IMG/VR virus record: IMGVR_UViG_3300046733_001096
Location: 1 to 64,000 of that record
From: a virus
Direction: 5' to 3' (one strand)
Length of the DNA: 64,000 nucleotides
Part shown: in pieces, positions 40,006 to 47,177 of the stretch
How the letters are laid out: each line of letters begins with the position of its first letter
How positions within the stretch are numbered: the stretch's first letter is position 1
Notes under the pieces: generated by a model
The model's input: only the letters and a program-made list of their open reading frames with translations
Told to the model about the DNA's origin: nothing
Database searches by the model: none
Translations under genes and position numbers: made by a program

Positions 40006-40585
40006 AATTTTCCTTCCATTTTTGAATACTTATACTTTTTAAAGGCAGGCTATAATTATTAGAACAAATAACTTGCCAACTTGCAGGATCATCGTCCTGT
40101 GGATAAGTTTGATACAGTCCTTCTAAGACTTTCCATTCATTTTGTTTCTTATATTTATTGTTTAGTTTTTCGGCTAACAATGCCAACGTTCCTCGTCTAC
40201 GTTGAAACTCCACACTGAAAAATAATCTGGTAATATTATTTTGTTTTGCCCATTCTAATTGTGGATCTAACATTAGTGTTGCTGGTGTTTCAGTATCTCT
40301 TTCATAATTCATATTTTTACGTCTGTATTGTGGATTGTAATATGTTCTAGTTAGTAATCTTGCACAACCTTCTGGAAACATATGAGTTTGTACACAACTC
40401 ATAGCAATCATTTCATCATTATCTTCTACTAGGAAAGTCCATAGTGGATATTTTTTATATCGGTTTGGTATGCTCCATGCTAGATTTGGATTGAACCAAT
40501 CTTTATTTCTATCATTATTTGCATAAAATTTCTTACAGTAATGTAAGAATTCCAACTCATAATTTTCTAATGTAAGTATTTTCAT
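39995..40585 (-). CDS. Possible GNAT-fold acetyltransferase
   Basis: 196 residues. The layout (PLWTFLVEDNDEMIAMSCVQTHMFPEGCARLLTRTYYNPQYRRKN..., LEWAKQNNITRLFFSV) is like GNAT strands beta2-beta5, but no clear R/Q-x-x-G-x-G/A loop is seen. It sits between two oxygenase genes, so it probably acts on the same pathway. Confidence 0.5.
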   Translation of the reverse strand: MKILTLENYELEFLHYCKKFYANNDRNKDWFNPNLAWSIPNRYKKYPLWTFLVEDNDEMIAMSCVQTHMFPEGCARLLTRTYYNPQYRRKNMNYERDTETPATLMLDPQLEWAKQNNITRLFFSVEFQRRRGTLALLAEKLNNKYKKQNEWKVLEGLYQTYPQDDDPASWQVICSNNYSLPLKSISIQKWKENYDR

Positions 40586-41241
40586 TTTTTAACAAACGCA
40601 GGATCAAGCCATTCGTTTAATGTATCAGGTCTAGAAACTACTACAATATAATCTGCGTTGGCTTTAAGTTTGCTATATGCGTCAGTCAACTGGCCTTTCC
40701 ATGGAGCACCTACGCAGAGTGTAATCTTTTCTTGTGGATCAGGATCAATACTGTGAGCATGACTTCCATCTAATACGTAACTATCATAGTTTCCTGGCAT
40801 GTAAACTTTGTTTAGTTTTTTATCTAAAAAATATAGTTTATTAATAGCACCATTTAGCACTAGTCTATATTTGTCCTGCAATGTACCAATTTCTTCTTTT
40901 GTACTGTCTAAATGTGTATGTAATCCTGTATTAGGAGCAGTTCGTAGAATTGTAACTCTACCCGGAGGCTCCATCCATGGAAATATTTTTTCTTCTAATA
41001 CATGTTGCATAACAGGACATTGATTGCCGGCTGACGTATAATTAAATTCACCGTTTGTAGTATTATGATTGGGGTCCCTACCACCTAGTCTACCACCACC
41101 GTTCCATATTGCAATCATTCTGCAACCTCTGAATTCATTGTAGTGGTGCACATCATCAGAAAGTGCAAGCACTTCATCAAGCATTGCTTGTTTCTCTTCT
41201 TTAGTTACACCTATGTCAACTGCACCAAACGTAAATTTCAT
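40582..41241 (-). CDS. Fe(II)/2OG oxygenase-like protein D
   Basis: 219 residues. RVTILRTAPNTGLHTHLDSTKEEIG gives HLD, and YVLDGSHAHSIDPDPQEKITLCVGAP gives the distal His. Resembles Asp/Asn hydroxylase or prolyl hydroxylase domains. ATGA overlap with the possible GNAT gene. Confidence 0.72.
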   Translation of the reverse strand: MKFTFGAVDIGVTKEEKQAMLDEVLALSDDVHHYNEFRGCRMIAIWNGGGRLGGRDPNHNTTNGEFNYTSAGNQCPVMQHVLEEKIFPWMEPPGRVTILRTAPNTGLHTHLDSTKEEIGTLQDKYRLVLNGAINKLYFLDKKLNKVYMPGNYDSYVLDGSHAHSIDPDPQEKITLCVGAPWKGQLTDAYSKLKANADYIVVVSRPDTLNEWLDPAFVKK

Positions 41242-41249
41242 GTTGCCTC

Positions 41250-41966
41250 TTAATTAGTTTTGATTAATTTAATAAACCATTTAGTTGGATCAAACTGCCA
41301 CCATTCTTGTCCAATAGCCCAACTGCCTGCCCGTCTGTGATGATTTTTGTGCCAACCTTCACCTGCTGTTAAGATATTTGCTATCCAACTATTATTAGGT
41401 TGAGCACCTCTGTGTCCTAGTATATTAAGTATTCCATATCCATGAAATGCTAGTACAACCGGTATTGCATATCCAAATATCATAAACAATGGATCAATTG
41501 CTGTAAACAATATAATAATGGCAATATTTAAATAAAAGTAATATTTGTGGAACCATCTTAGGATTTTGTCTTGTAATAAACGTTTAATGAATTTGCGTTT
41601 AATTTTAAAACCATATCCCCATGTGTTTACATATACTGCCCACATACCTTTGACACTGTGACTGTGTGGGTCTAGTTCTGTATCACTATGAGCATGATGT
41701 TGTCTGTGTGTAGCAGCCCAAGTCATTGCAGGACCAGCACCAGCAAACATACCTAATATATTTACTGCCCACGGATACCATTTGCCTGTTTTAAAACTAT
41801 TGTGCGAATAGTATCGGTGATAACCACCACTAATTGCTACAATTGCGATAATATACCACCAAAATAAAGATATAGAAAACATCCACAATTCACCATATAA
41901 AAATGCTGGAATCAACATTACGTGACAAAATGTATGATTTATAAGTAATTTTGTTGTATTTTCCAT
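41250..41966 (-). CDS. Fatty acid (acyl-CoA delta-9 type) desaturase
   Basis: 238 residues from ATG 41966 (AGGAAG upstream; a GTG 6 nt earlier is possible). All three histidine boxes of the integral-membrane desaturases are visible: GGYHRYYSH, THRQHHAHSD and EGWHKNHHRR, with four hydrophobic stretches around them. It would add a double bond to membrane acyl chains and so change host membrane fluidity. The electron donor could be the phage ferredoxin. Confidence 0.88.
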   Translation of the reverse strand: MENTTKLLINHTFCHVMLIPAFLYGELWMFSISLFWWYIIAIVAISGGYHRYYSHNSFKTGKWYPWAVNILGMFAGAGPAMTWAATHRQHHAHSDTELDPHSHSVKGMWAVYVNTWGYGFKIKRKFIKRLLQDKILRWFHKYYFYLNIAIIILFTAIDPLFMIFGYAIPVVLAFHGYGILNILGHRGAQPNNSWIANILTAGEGWHKNHHRRAGSWAIGQEWWQFDPTKWFIKLIKTN

Positions 41967-41975
41967 ATACACTTC

Positions 41976-42323
41976 CTAATAATTCATTTGTGATTCAGTT
42001 GAGTTGTATTCTGCCTCTGTTATAGTCTCGATGTCACTTATTACTAAATATTCATCAAATGATTGCAATAACATTGTTAGATCATAATGCATAGCAGATG
42101 CGTGATTCTCATATCGGTAGTAATTGGTCTGGACAACCCTACAACCGTCATCTATTCTGGTAGTTTTTCTATTATCACTAGTTTCAAGCTCTTCTTCATC
42201 AGCTAGCCGATCTAACAGTTTAGTGAACTTAGGTAAACCAATTTTTTCTTCAAACCACACCAGGTATTGGTCATGTGTTTTTCCATCGGGGTAATCTATT
42301 GTAACTGTAAATTTATATGCCAT
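41976..42323 (-). CDS. Hypothetical protein, 115 aa
   Basis: Start at ATG 42323 (MAYKFTVTIDYPDG...) with AAAGGAAAAC upstream; it overlaps the kinase gene end by 11 nt. A beta-alpha-beta fold is likely. Function unknown. Confidence 0.6.
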   Translation of the reverse strand: MAYKFTVTIDYPDGKTHDQYLVWFEEKIGLPKFTKLLDRLADEEELETSDNRKTTRIDDGCRVVQTNYYRYENHASAMHYDLTMLLQSFDEYLVISDIETITEAEYNSTESQMNY

Positions 42324-42762
42324 TTTTGTTTTCCTTTTGTTCATCATGCCATTTACTATATCTGTCTACTGCAAGCATAAGTGTATTATGTGTATCATCA
42401 AACCAATCTTGAACACGATAGTCTATATTAATTGGTGGTTGAAATATTTGATTAGTATCATCATATATGCTTTCTTTGATGGTGTCCATCCATACTACGA
42501 AATCTGCATTAAATGCTTTTCTATTTTCATCCAATGGACAGATAAAGTCTGCAACAACAGTTTTTCCGGCAAGTTCAATTCCATCTGCTAAATGACGCAT
42601 ACGTTCTGCTTGTCGTATACGTCCTTGTATACTAAAGTCCCAATCATCATACATTGTTCGCACATTATCTGCATTTAGCCATACTCCATTAATTAGTTTT
42701 GAAAAGGGTTCGGCCAACGTCGATTTGCCACTTCCTGGTAATCCACAAATTAATATTTTCAT
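42313..42762 (-). CDS. APS-kinase-like P-loop kinase
   Basis: 149 residues. Walker A GLPGSGKSTLA (residues 7-17), WLNADNVRTMYDDWDFSI, KTVVADFICPLDENRKAFNADFVVWMDTI, as in adenylylsulfate kinases (CysC). Related small kinases are found in marine phages; the substrate may be APS, a sugar or a polynucleotide 5'-OH. First gene of the oxygenase operon. Confidence 0.75.
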   Translation of the reverse strand: MKILICGLPGSGKSTLAEPFSKLINGVWLNADNVRTMYDDWDFSIQGRIRQAERMRHLADGIELAGKTVVADFICPLDENRKAFNADFVVWMDTIKESIYDDTNQIFQPPINIDYRVQDWFDDTHNTLMLAVDRYSKWHDEQKENKNGI

Positions 42763-42788
42763 ATGTTATTATATCCAAAAAAGTAAAA

Positions 42789-42825
42789 TGGTCTGAACAT
42801 TGTTCTGAACATTGTTCAGACCATC
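42789..42825 (-). terminator. Hairpin terminator built from a tandem repeat
   Basis: Arms ATGGTCTGAACA and TGTTCAGACCAT enclose a second copy of TCTGAACATTGT, so the site can form alternative hairpins. On the minus strand it is followed by a T-rich stretch. It ends the unit that begins at 43181. Confidence 0.75.
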
Positions 42826-42830
42826 ATTTA

Positions 42831-43181
42831 TTATTTTCCTTTGTTTACGAAATTGTAAAATTGTTGCGCTGCTTCAAGAATTTGTTCTGTTCCTGGAACT
42901 TCTGGCATTTCTACCTTTGTCACAACTTCATCGTGCTCTTTTCGAACAGATGTTTCAAACATGCCATATTTTGCATAATAGTCTTGCCACATTTGTGATT
43001 GTGCCATTTCTAATACTTGAGTACGAATTTCATAACCATTTTTATTAAAAGTTACTTTAGGAAGTGAAGGAGGTGTCATTTTCTGAAATGCTTCTGTAAA
43101 TGCCTCTGGTTTCATTCCTGTGTTTTTGTATAAATCGCTGAATTTTTCAGCCATTTCTGTCATTTGTTTAATATCGAACAT
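42831..43181 (-). CDS. Hypothetical helical protein, 116 aa
   Basis: An all-helical protein (FDIKQMTEMAEKFSDLYKNTG..., VLEMAQSQMWQDYYAKYGMF). The amphipathic helices recall phasin-like proteins only weakly. It starts directly after the tmRNA and ends at a terminator, so tmRNA and this gene may share a transcript. Function unknown. Confidence 0.6.
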   Translation of the reverse strand: MFDIKQMTEMAEKFSDLYKNTGMKPEAFTEAFQKMTPPSLPKVTFNKNGYEIRTQVLEMAQSQMWQDYYAKYGMFETSVRKEHDEVVTKVEMPEVPGTEQILEAAQQFYNFVNKGK

Positions 43182-43204
43182 ATTGTTTTCCTTTGTGTTT
43201 ATGT

Positions 43205-43480
43205 GTGTGTGTAGTGTAACTATTCTGTTGCTAGGTCAGTTACCAACCCCCACGTGCTTAAATTAAGCCGCTAATGCCATTTCTGGCGCATAATTTGCGT
43301 TTGCAATTATAAAGTTTGTTCGCGGTAACGGCGCTTACATCCCGGTAACTCCATTCATCTATCTTGTCAGTCGATCCTAGTTCAGCCCCATCAAAAGCAC
43401 ACTTATCTAAATGTGTTTATGGTGGAGCTGCGCGGTACTGCCCCGCGGTCCTGTCCAATCATCAAATCACTTCAACGTTA
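43205..43480 (-). ncRNA. ssrA: Permuted two-piece tmRNA (ssrA)
   Basis: The gene order is acceptor piece, then coding piece, as in alphaproteobacteria. The acceptor piece ends CAGCTCC-A-CCA (43430-43420) with a T-stem CGCGG/CCGCG (43447-43443, 43435-43431). Its loop GGCAGTA is not the usual TTCGANT. The coding piece starts GGGGCTGAACTAGGATCGAC (43389 down) and pairs with the acceptor strand over 7 bp, including the G3-U70 alanine identity pair. The tag frame (43304-43263) encodes ANANYAPEMALAA-stop, with the ALAA end read by ClpX. A 30-nt spacer (43390-43419) separates the pieces. Ends are approximate. Confidence 0.93.
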
Positions 43481-43485
43481 CATTC

Positions 43486-43516
43486 TATTTATAACATATT
43501 TTAATAGCGTTGTCAA
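43486..43516 (-). promoter_or_regulatory. tmRNA promoter, sigma70 plus late element
   Basis: Minus-strand TTGACA (43511-43516), 17 bp, TATAAA (43488-43493); the same -10 reads TATAAATA (43486-43493), an exact T4 late promoter, so tmRNA could be made early and late. Confidence 0.8.
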
Positions 43517-43521
43517 TAGAA

Positions 43522-43547
43522 AAGGCAGTGCGTCGATTCACTGCCTT
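43522..43547 (-). terminator. Intrinsic terminator of the phosphate permease gene
   Basis: Minus-strand AAGGCAGTG, 8-nt loop, CACTGCCTT (43522-43547) followed by TTC TATT. It lies just upstream of the tmRNA promoter. Confidence 0.85.
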
Positions 43548-43553
43548 CCACTA

Positions 43554-44525
43554 TTAAAGTCCGTTAGGTACAATGATATAATGAATCATCAGTACTAGTG
43601 CCACAGAAGCACCAAGTCCTACCATCATTTTACCAAAGTCTTTTGCTACTAGCGGAAACACACTCTTTGTTTTCTTCTTGCCAAAGTATGTAGCCATAGC
43701 CAACTCACGTCCTGCTAATAAGCCAACAAACACCCAAGTTGTACTCATTGGAATGTCGTTTAGTTCTTTAAAGAAGTACAAGCACAACCAATAGAACAAG
43801 TCAATCAGCGTTGCACTGCGCACATAACGTGTGTTATGTTTCTCTAATACAATCTGTTGTATCTTACCGCCACGTTCTCTAAACATAAAGAACAAGCCTA
43901 CTACAAACACTGCACTGATAAACACCATTAAGTCAACTGGAATAACTCTTGGTAAGAACACTGCAATATTGGCAATGTCGTGTGATAACCAAGTCCACCA
44001 CAAGCCGCCTGTTGCTACCCATTGTGCAATACGCCAGTAGTTCTTGTTGCTTTCGCTAACTGGCTTTGTTTCATCGTACCATTTGCCAAAATATTTGTGT
44101 ATTGTAAACCATACTACATATGCAAAGCCTGCTGCAACACCATAGCCCATGATTGATTTCATCAGCATCTTCTCAAGCACAAAGGTACTTGCGAACACAG
44201 ACAACACTAGAAATGATGTTGATACTGGCACACCCATTCTAGTTAGTGCAACTAGAATAAGAGGTGCTGCTGCATGATACCATTGCACTTCTTGCCAGGG
44301 TATCTTGTTTAGTCTTCCGTAACTGATGTCTCCACCATTTACACTCCAGCCATACCATAGTGTGGCTAATAGGACAGCGGATGCTGCGATCCATAATGTT
44401 TTGTAGTTAAATCTCTCATTGTTTGATGCCATCCATGTACCGAGAGTTTGTACTGAATCATTTGCTATTACTGCATAGGCAGCAAGTAGGAACCCTGTCA
44501 GGCTCCATAAAGTGAGTGCGTCCAT
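43554..44525 (-). CDS. PiT/PHO4-family phosphate permease
   Basis: 323 residues with about nine hydrophobic helices. Two PiT-like repeats: AVIANDSVQTLGTWMASN near the N-terminus and WLSHDIANIAVFLPR in the middle; also GVPVSTSFLVLSVFAS and DIPMSTTWVFVGLLAGRELA, the paired STS/STT motifs. Imports inorganic phosphate with a cation, useful in phosphate-poor ocean water. Shorter than most PitA (about 420-500). It has its own promoter and a structured leader. Confidence 0.85.
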   Translation of the reverse strand: MDALTLWSLTGFLLAAYAVIANDSVQTLGTWMASNNERFNYKTLWIAASAVLLATLWYGWSVNGGDISYGRLNKIPWQEVQWYHAAAPLILVALTRMGVPVSTSFLVLSVFASTFVLEKMLMKSIMGYGVAAGFAYVVWFTIHKYFGKWYDETKPVSESNKNYWRIAQWVATGGLWWTWLSHDIANIAVFLPRVIPVDLMVFISAVFVVGLFFMFRERGGKIQQIVLEKHNTRYVRSATLIDLFYWLCLYFFKELNDIPMSTTWVFVGLLAGRELAMATYFGKKKTKSVFPLVAKDFGKMMVGLGASVALVLMIHYIIVPNGL

Positions 44526-44543
44526 ATTATTTCTCCTCTGCTT

Positions 44544-44592
44544 GATGGCTTTACCCCATCGCTCACGTTAAAGATAGGCTCGACGTTGCCTA
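44544..44592 (-). promoter_or_regulatory. Structured mRNA leader with predicted pseudoknot (riboswitch candidate)
   Basis: On the minus strand: hairpin 1 TAGGC (44592-44588)/GCCTA (44579-44575) with loop AACGTCGA; hairpin 2 GATGG (44560-44556)/CCATC (44548-44544) with loop GGTAAAG; and CTTTA (44573-44569) complementary to TAAAG in loop 2 (44553-44549). It lies between the promoter and the permease ribosome-binding site (AGAGGAG, 44538-44532). Confidence 0.6.
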
Positions 44593-44597
44593 CACAT

Positions 44598-44628
44598 TAT
44601 TTATAACATATTATAATGGTAATTTCAA
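44598..44628 (-). promoter_or_regulatory. Promoter of the phosphate permease, sigma70 plus late element
   Basis: Minus-strand TTGAAA (44623-44628), 17 bp, TATAAA (44600-44605), which is part of TATAAATA (44598-44605). Confidence 0.7.
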
Positions 44629-45203
44629 GTGTTAAATTTATTCTTAATAATTTCAACCACTCTGTCAGATAGAACTATCTCATAATGATTTCTATCTACT
44701 TCTGCATATTCTATATCGTCACGGCAAGTCATACTTTTACGTGTGACAATACCATCATTCTTACCTGATATCCATGGTACATCGCCAACTGTTGTGACTA
44801 CCTGAAGCCAATTACACGAAATATCAATATTACGACTGCCTCTGATAAATCTACTATGTGTTGTAATGTCACTAAACATTTCATAGCCTGAAAAGAACTT
44901 CATAGAAGCACCCCACACAGCAATCTCACTGCCATTAAAAGGTGTTGCCAAACTAACAACATTCTTTATTGTATCAAATTCACTTTGTAAATAAGTTGCA
45001 TATACACCGCCAAGACTATGTGCTATTACAAAAAATTCATCGTCTATATTATTTAAAGTTTCCATCATTATAGCAAGATTATCAATTGCTGCAGTATATT
45101 TACTATAATTCAAATATATAGGATCTTTACAATTCAACGATTTCTGAATGAAGGCAAAACTTCGTTCACTTGCAGTTGCACCATGTATATACACTATTCT
45201 CAT
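44625..45203 (-). CDS. Alpha/beta hydrolase (lipase/esterase-like)
   Basis: 192 residues. VYIHGATASERSF is the oxyanion strand and FFVIAHSLGGVYA the nucleophile elbow with Ser; Asp in GKNDGIVT and His in DRNHYEIVLS complete a triad. A small lipase or esterase, perhaps acting on membrane lipid. No signal peptide. Its start lies 4 nt after the corrinoid gene. Confidence 0.8.
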   Translation of the reverse strand: MRIVYIHGATASERSFAFIQKSLNCKDPIYLNYSKYTAAIDNLAIMMETLNNIDDEFFVIAHSLGGVYATYLQSEFDTIKNVVSLATPFNGSEIAVWGASMKFFSGYEMFSDITTHSRFIRGSRNIDISCNWLQVVTTVGDVPWISGKNDGIVTRKSMTCRDDIEYAEVDRNHYEIVLSDRVVEIIKNKFNT

Positions 45204-45207
45204 TCAT

Positions 45208-45903
45208 TCAAGTCCTGATAATGTTATGCTTGCGATCCATAAACATCTTTGCTGTTTCAACTGCTACTGCTGCATCCCTGCAATACGCATCTGCGCCAAT
45301 TGCTTTTCCAAATTCTTCATTCAATGGAGCACCTCCTACTAATATAGTATAATCATCACGCATACCCTTTTCAGTCATTACATCAATAACAACCTTCATA
45401 TATGGCATCGTTGTTGTAAGTAACGCACTCATACCTAATATATCTGGATTATGTTCTTCAATTGCATCAAGGTAAGCCTGTACATCATTATTAATACCAA
45501 TGTCATATACATCAAACCCAGCACCTTCCATCATCATGCCAACTAGATTTTTGCCAATGTCATGTATGTCACCTTTAACTGTACCGATAACCATAGTTCC
45601 AACTTGTGGTGCACCAGTCTCAGCAAGAAGCGGTTTGAGAATAGACATTCCACCTTTCATTGCATTTGCTGCTAGTAATACTTCTGGAACAAATAATATA
45701 CCATCACGGAAGTCTATGCCCACAATAGTCATTCCAGCAACTAATGATTCTGTCAATACACGATATGGTTCCCAACCACGTTCTAAAAGAATATTAGTAC
45801 CGTCTTCGACTTCCTCTTTGAGTCCATCGTAGAGATCATCCCCCATTTGAATTACAAGTTCATCATCAGATAACTCTGACAATATAATATCATCATCTTC
45901 CAT
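45208..45903 (-). CDS. Corrinoid (B12-binding) methyltransferase protein
   Basis: 231 residues, the size of MtbC/MttC-type corrinoid proteins. Residues 15-95 are the helical cap (GLKEEVEDGTNILLERGWEPYRVLTESLVAGMTIVG...FVPEVLLAANAM). Residues 100-225 are the cobalamin domain: VKGDIHDIGKNLVG with the axial His114, then SALLTTTMPYM and ILVGGAP. It would carry a methyl group from a methylated amine, methoxy or methyl-folate donor to an acceptor, but no methyltransferase partner is seen here; a host one may be used. A late promoter lies 33 bp upstream. Confidence 0.9.
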   Translation of the reverse strand: MEDDDIILSELSDDELVIQMGDDLYDGLKEEVEDGTNILLERGWEPYRVLTESLVAGMTIVGIDFRDGILFVPEVLLAANAMKGGMSILKPLLAETGAPQVGTMVIGTVKGDIHDIGKNLVGMMMEGAGFDVYDIGINNDVQAYLDAIEEHNPDILGMSALLTTTMPYMKVVIDVMTEKGMRDDYTILVGGAPLNEEFGKAIGADAYCRDAAVAVETAKMFMDRKHNIIRT

Positions 45904-45935
45904 TTCTGTTCCTCACTTATATAGATTATTATATC

Positions 45936-45943
45936 TATTTATA
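45936..45943 (-). promoter_or_regulatory. T4-like late promoter of the corrinoid protein gene
   Basis: Minus-strand TATAAATA directly after the porin terminator and 33 bp before the ATG at 45903. Confidence 0.65.
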
Positions 45944-45949
45944 AGCAAT

Positions 45950-45983
45950 AAAAAAAGGGGACTGTTATAAACAATCCCCTTTT
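45950..45983 (-). terminator. Intrinsic terminator of the porin gene
   Basis: Minus-strand AAAAGGGGA ... TCCCCTTTT with an inner TGTT/AACA pairing, followed by a T-run, about 20 bp after the porin stop. Confidence 0.88.
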
Positions 45984-46004
45984 ATAATTTATAACTTTAT
46001 TATA

Positions 46005-46778
46005 TTAGAATGCAAAACTTAGTGTAACTGATGGTGTTACTGTTTCATCATCTACATTATAGTTAACATCTGTTTCTACAACAACATCAGAAAAACCAAA
46101 CTCATGTCCTACACCGACGTTTTCTAGTAAATCGTCTTCATCACCATTGATATATGTTGTTAGACCATATGTACTAACAGTAGAATCTAATTCATATGCG
46201 AATGTATCTGTTTCATATGATACAGTCGTACCAAGTGCAACACCTGTAACTTCTACAGTATCAACCCGTGCACCCCAAGTATATTCTTCAGATGTGCGAT
46301 TATAATCCATAGATGCAGTTACATCTGCAACTACCAAATCAACATTATATGCAAGTTGTACATTTGACACTTCGGTAACATCAGTTGTGATATCAGTGAA
46401 ACCAACTGCTACAGCGGCTGGGCCGTATGATAATGCCAATGATTCATCAATAGTTGGTTCTGCGATTGATGAAAAGTCGGATGTTGCTTCTACAAAAATA
46501 CCGTCTTGGTCACCAAATGTTACGGTTGCATCTGCAACTTCTGTGCCAACATGCCATTTATCTAGTTCGATTGTGTCACCGTCAACTGATTCAAAATCTA
46601 GTCCAAGAGTTGCTACGCCTTCGCCCGCATCAACATCAATACCGATTGTGGTTGTTGCTTCATACTTATCAGTTGTTTCATTTTCAGCAACTTTCATTTC
46701 TACAGAAGCACCAAGATCAGCAGAAAATGAAGTTGTAGCCATTAAAATAGTAGCTACTGTTGTTAGTAATAGTTTCAT
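46005..46778 (-). CDS. Outer-membrane beta-barrel porin-like protein
   Basis: 257 residues. A signal peptide with likely cleavage SFSA|DLG, then alternating beta-strand pattern through the whole length (VATLGLDFESVDGDTIELDKW..., VVVETDVNYNVDDETVTPSVTLSFAF) ending in Phe, the signal read by the BAM machine. It is acidic, as in marine porins. It would insert in the host outer membrane, perhaps to block superinfection by replacing a receptor, or to raise nutrient entry. Own terminator downstream and an attenuator-like hairpin in the leader. Confidence 0.82.
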   Translation of the reverse strand: MKLLLTTVATILMATTSFSADLGASVEMKVAENETTDKYEATTTIGIDVDAGEGVATLGLDFESVDGDTIELDKWHVGTEVADATVTFGDQDGIFVEATSDFSSIAEPTIDESLALSYGPAAVAVGFTDITTDVTEVSNVQLAYNVDLVVADVTASMDYNRTSEEYTWGARVDTVEVTGVALGTTVSYETDTFAYELDSTVSTYGLTTYINGDEDDLLENVGVGHEFGFSDVVVETDVNYNVDDETVTPSVTLSFAF

Positions 46779-46794
46779 TATTATATTTCCTTTT

Positions 46795-46829
46795 AAACAA
46801 AAAATATGAGCAGGTATTAACTGCTCATA
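46795..46829 (-). terminator. Terminator-like hairpin in the porin leader (possible attenuator)
   Basis: Minus-strand TATGAGCAG, 7-nt loop, CTGCTCATA (46805-46829), then TTTTTTG. It lies between the sigma70-like promoter at 46846-46874 and the porin start, so transcription would stop unless regulated, or else it serves the upstream operon. Confidence 0.75.
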
Positions 46830-46845
46830 CTACTCTACTTATACT

Positions 46846-46874
46846 AATATAATACATTTTTGCTTAATTATCAA
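46846..46874 (-). promoter_or_regulatory. Sigma70-type promoter upstream of the porin attenuator
   Basis: Minus-strand TTGATA (46869-46874), 17 bp, TATATT (46846-46851). A TATAAATA late element lies 30-40 bp further upstream (46906-46913). Confidence 0.65.
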
Positions 46875-46925
46875 GAGGGTATGAAACTAATACTGACGAT
46901 TGTGTTATTTATATCACACCTTAAA

Positions 46926-47177
46926 TTATGCTTTTGTTTTTTTCTTTGCCTTGGGTTTTGCCTTAGATTTAGTTTTGGTGGCTATCTTTTTTGGTTTAGT
47001 AGTTGATATGATTTTTTTATCATACCAACCCCACCGTTTTAATAATGGTTCAACCGCGTGTTTAACCTGCGAATCGTTCCAATTATATAACTTTTTGACA
47101 TCATTAAAAAGTTTATCTTTATCATCATAGATATCTATCATATTAATAATGTTTTTATCTATGTCTATCCAATTCAT
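46926..47177 (-). CDS. Lys/Ala-rich tailed hypothetical protein, 83 aa
   Basis: Residues 1-52 form a helical domain (IDIDKNIINMIDIYDDKDKLF..., WNDSQVKHAVEPLLKRWGWYDKK). The rest is a histone-H1-like tail of Lys/Ala/Thr/Pro. Such a tail could bind nucleic acid. ATGA-coupled to the 51-aa membrane protein. Confidence 0.6.
   Translation of the reverse strand: MNWIDIDKNIINMIDIYDDKDKLFNDVKKLYNWNDSQVKHAVEPLLKRWGWYDKKIISTTKPKKIATKTKSKAKPKAKKKTKA

Noticed and set aside
42789-42825. Possible LexA/SOS box (GAAC...GTTC repeats)
   Set aside because: Spacing is 3 or 8 nt, not the 4 or 7 of known boxes, and the site is explained as a hairpin terminator.
43205-43480. Ordinary tRNA gene in the tmRNA region
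   Set aside because: There is a T-arm and acceptor stem but no anticodon arm between them; the permuted tmRNA explains all parts.
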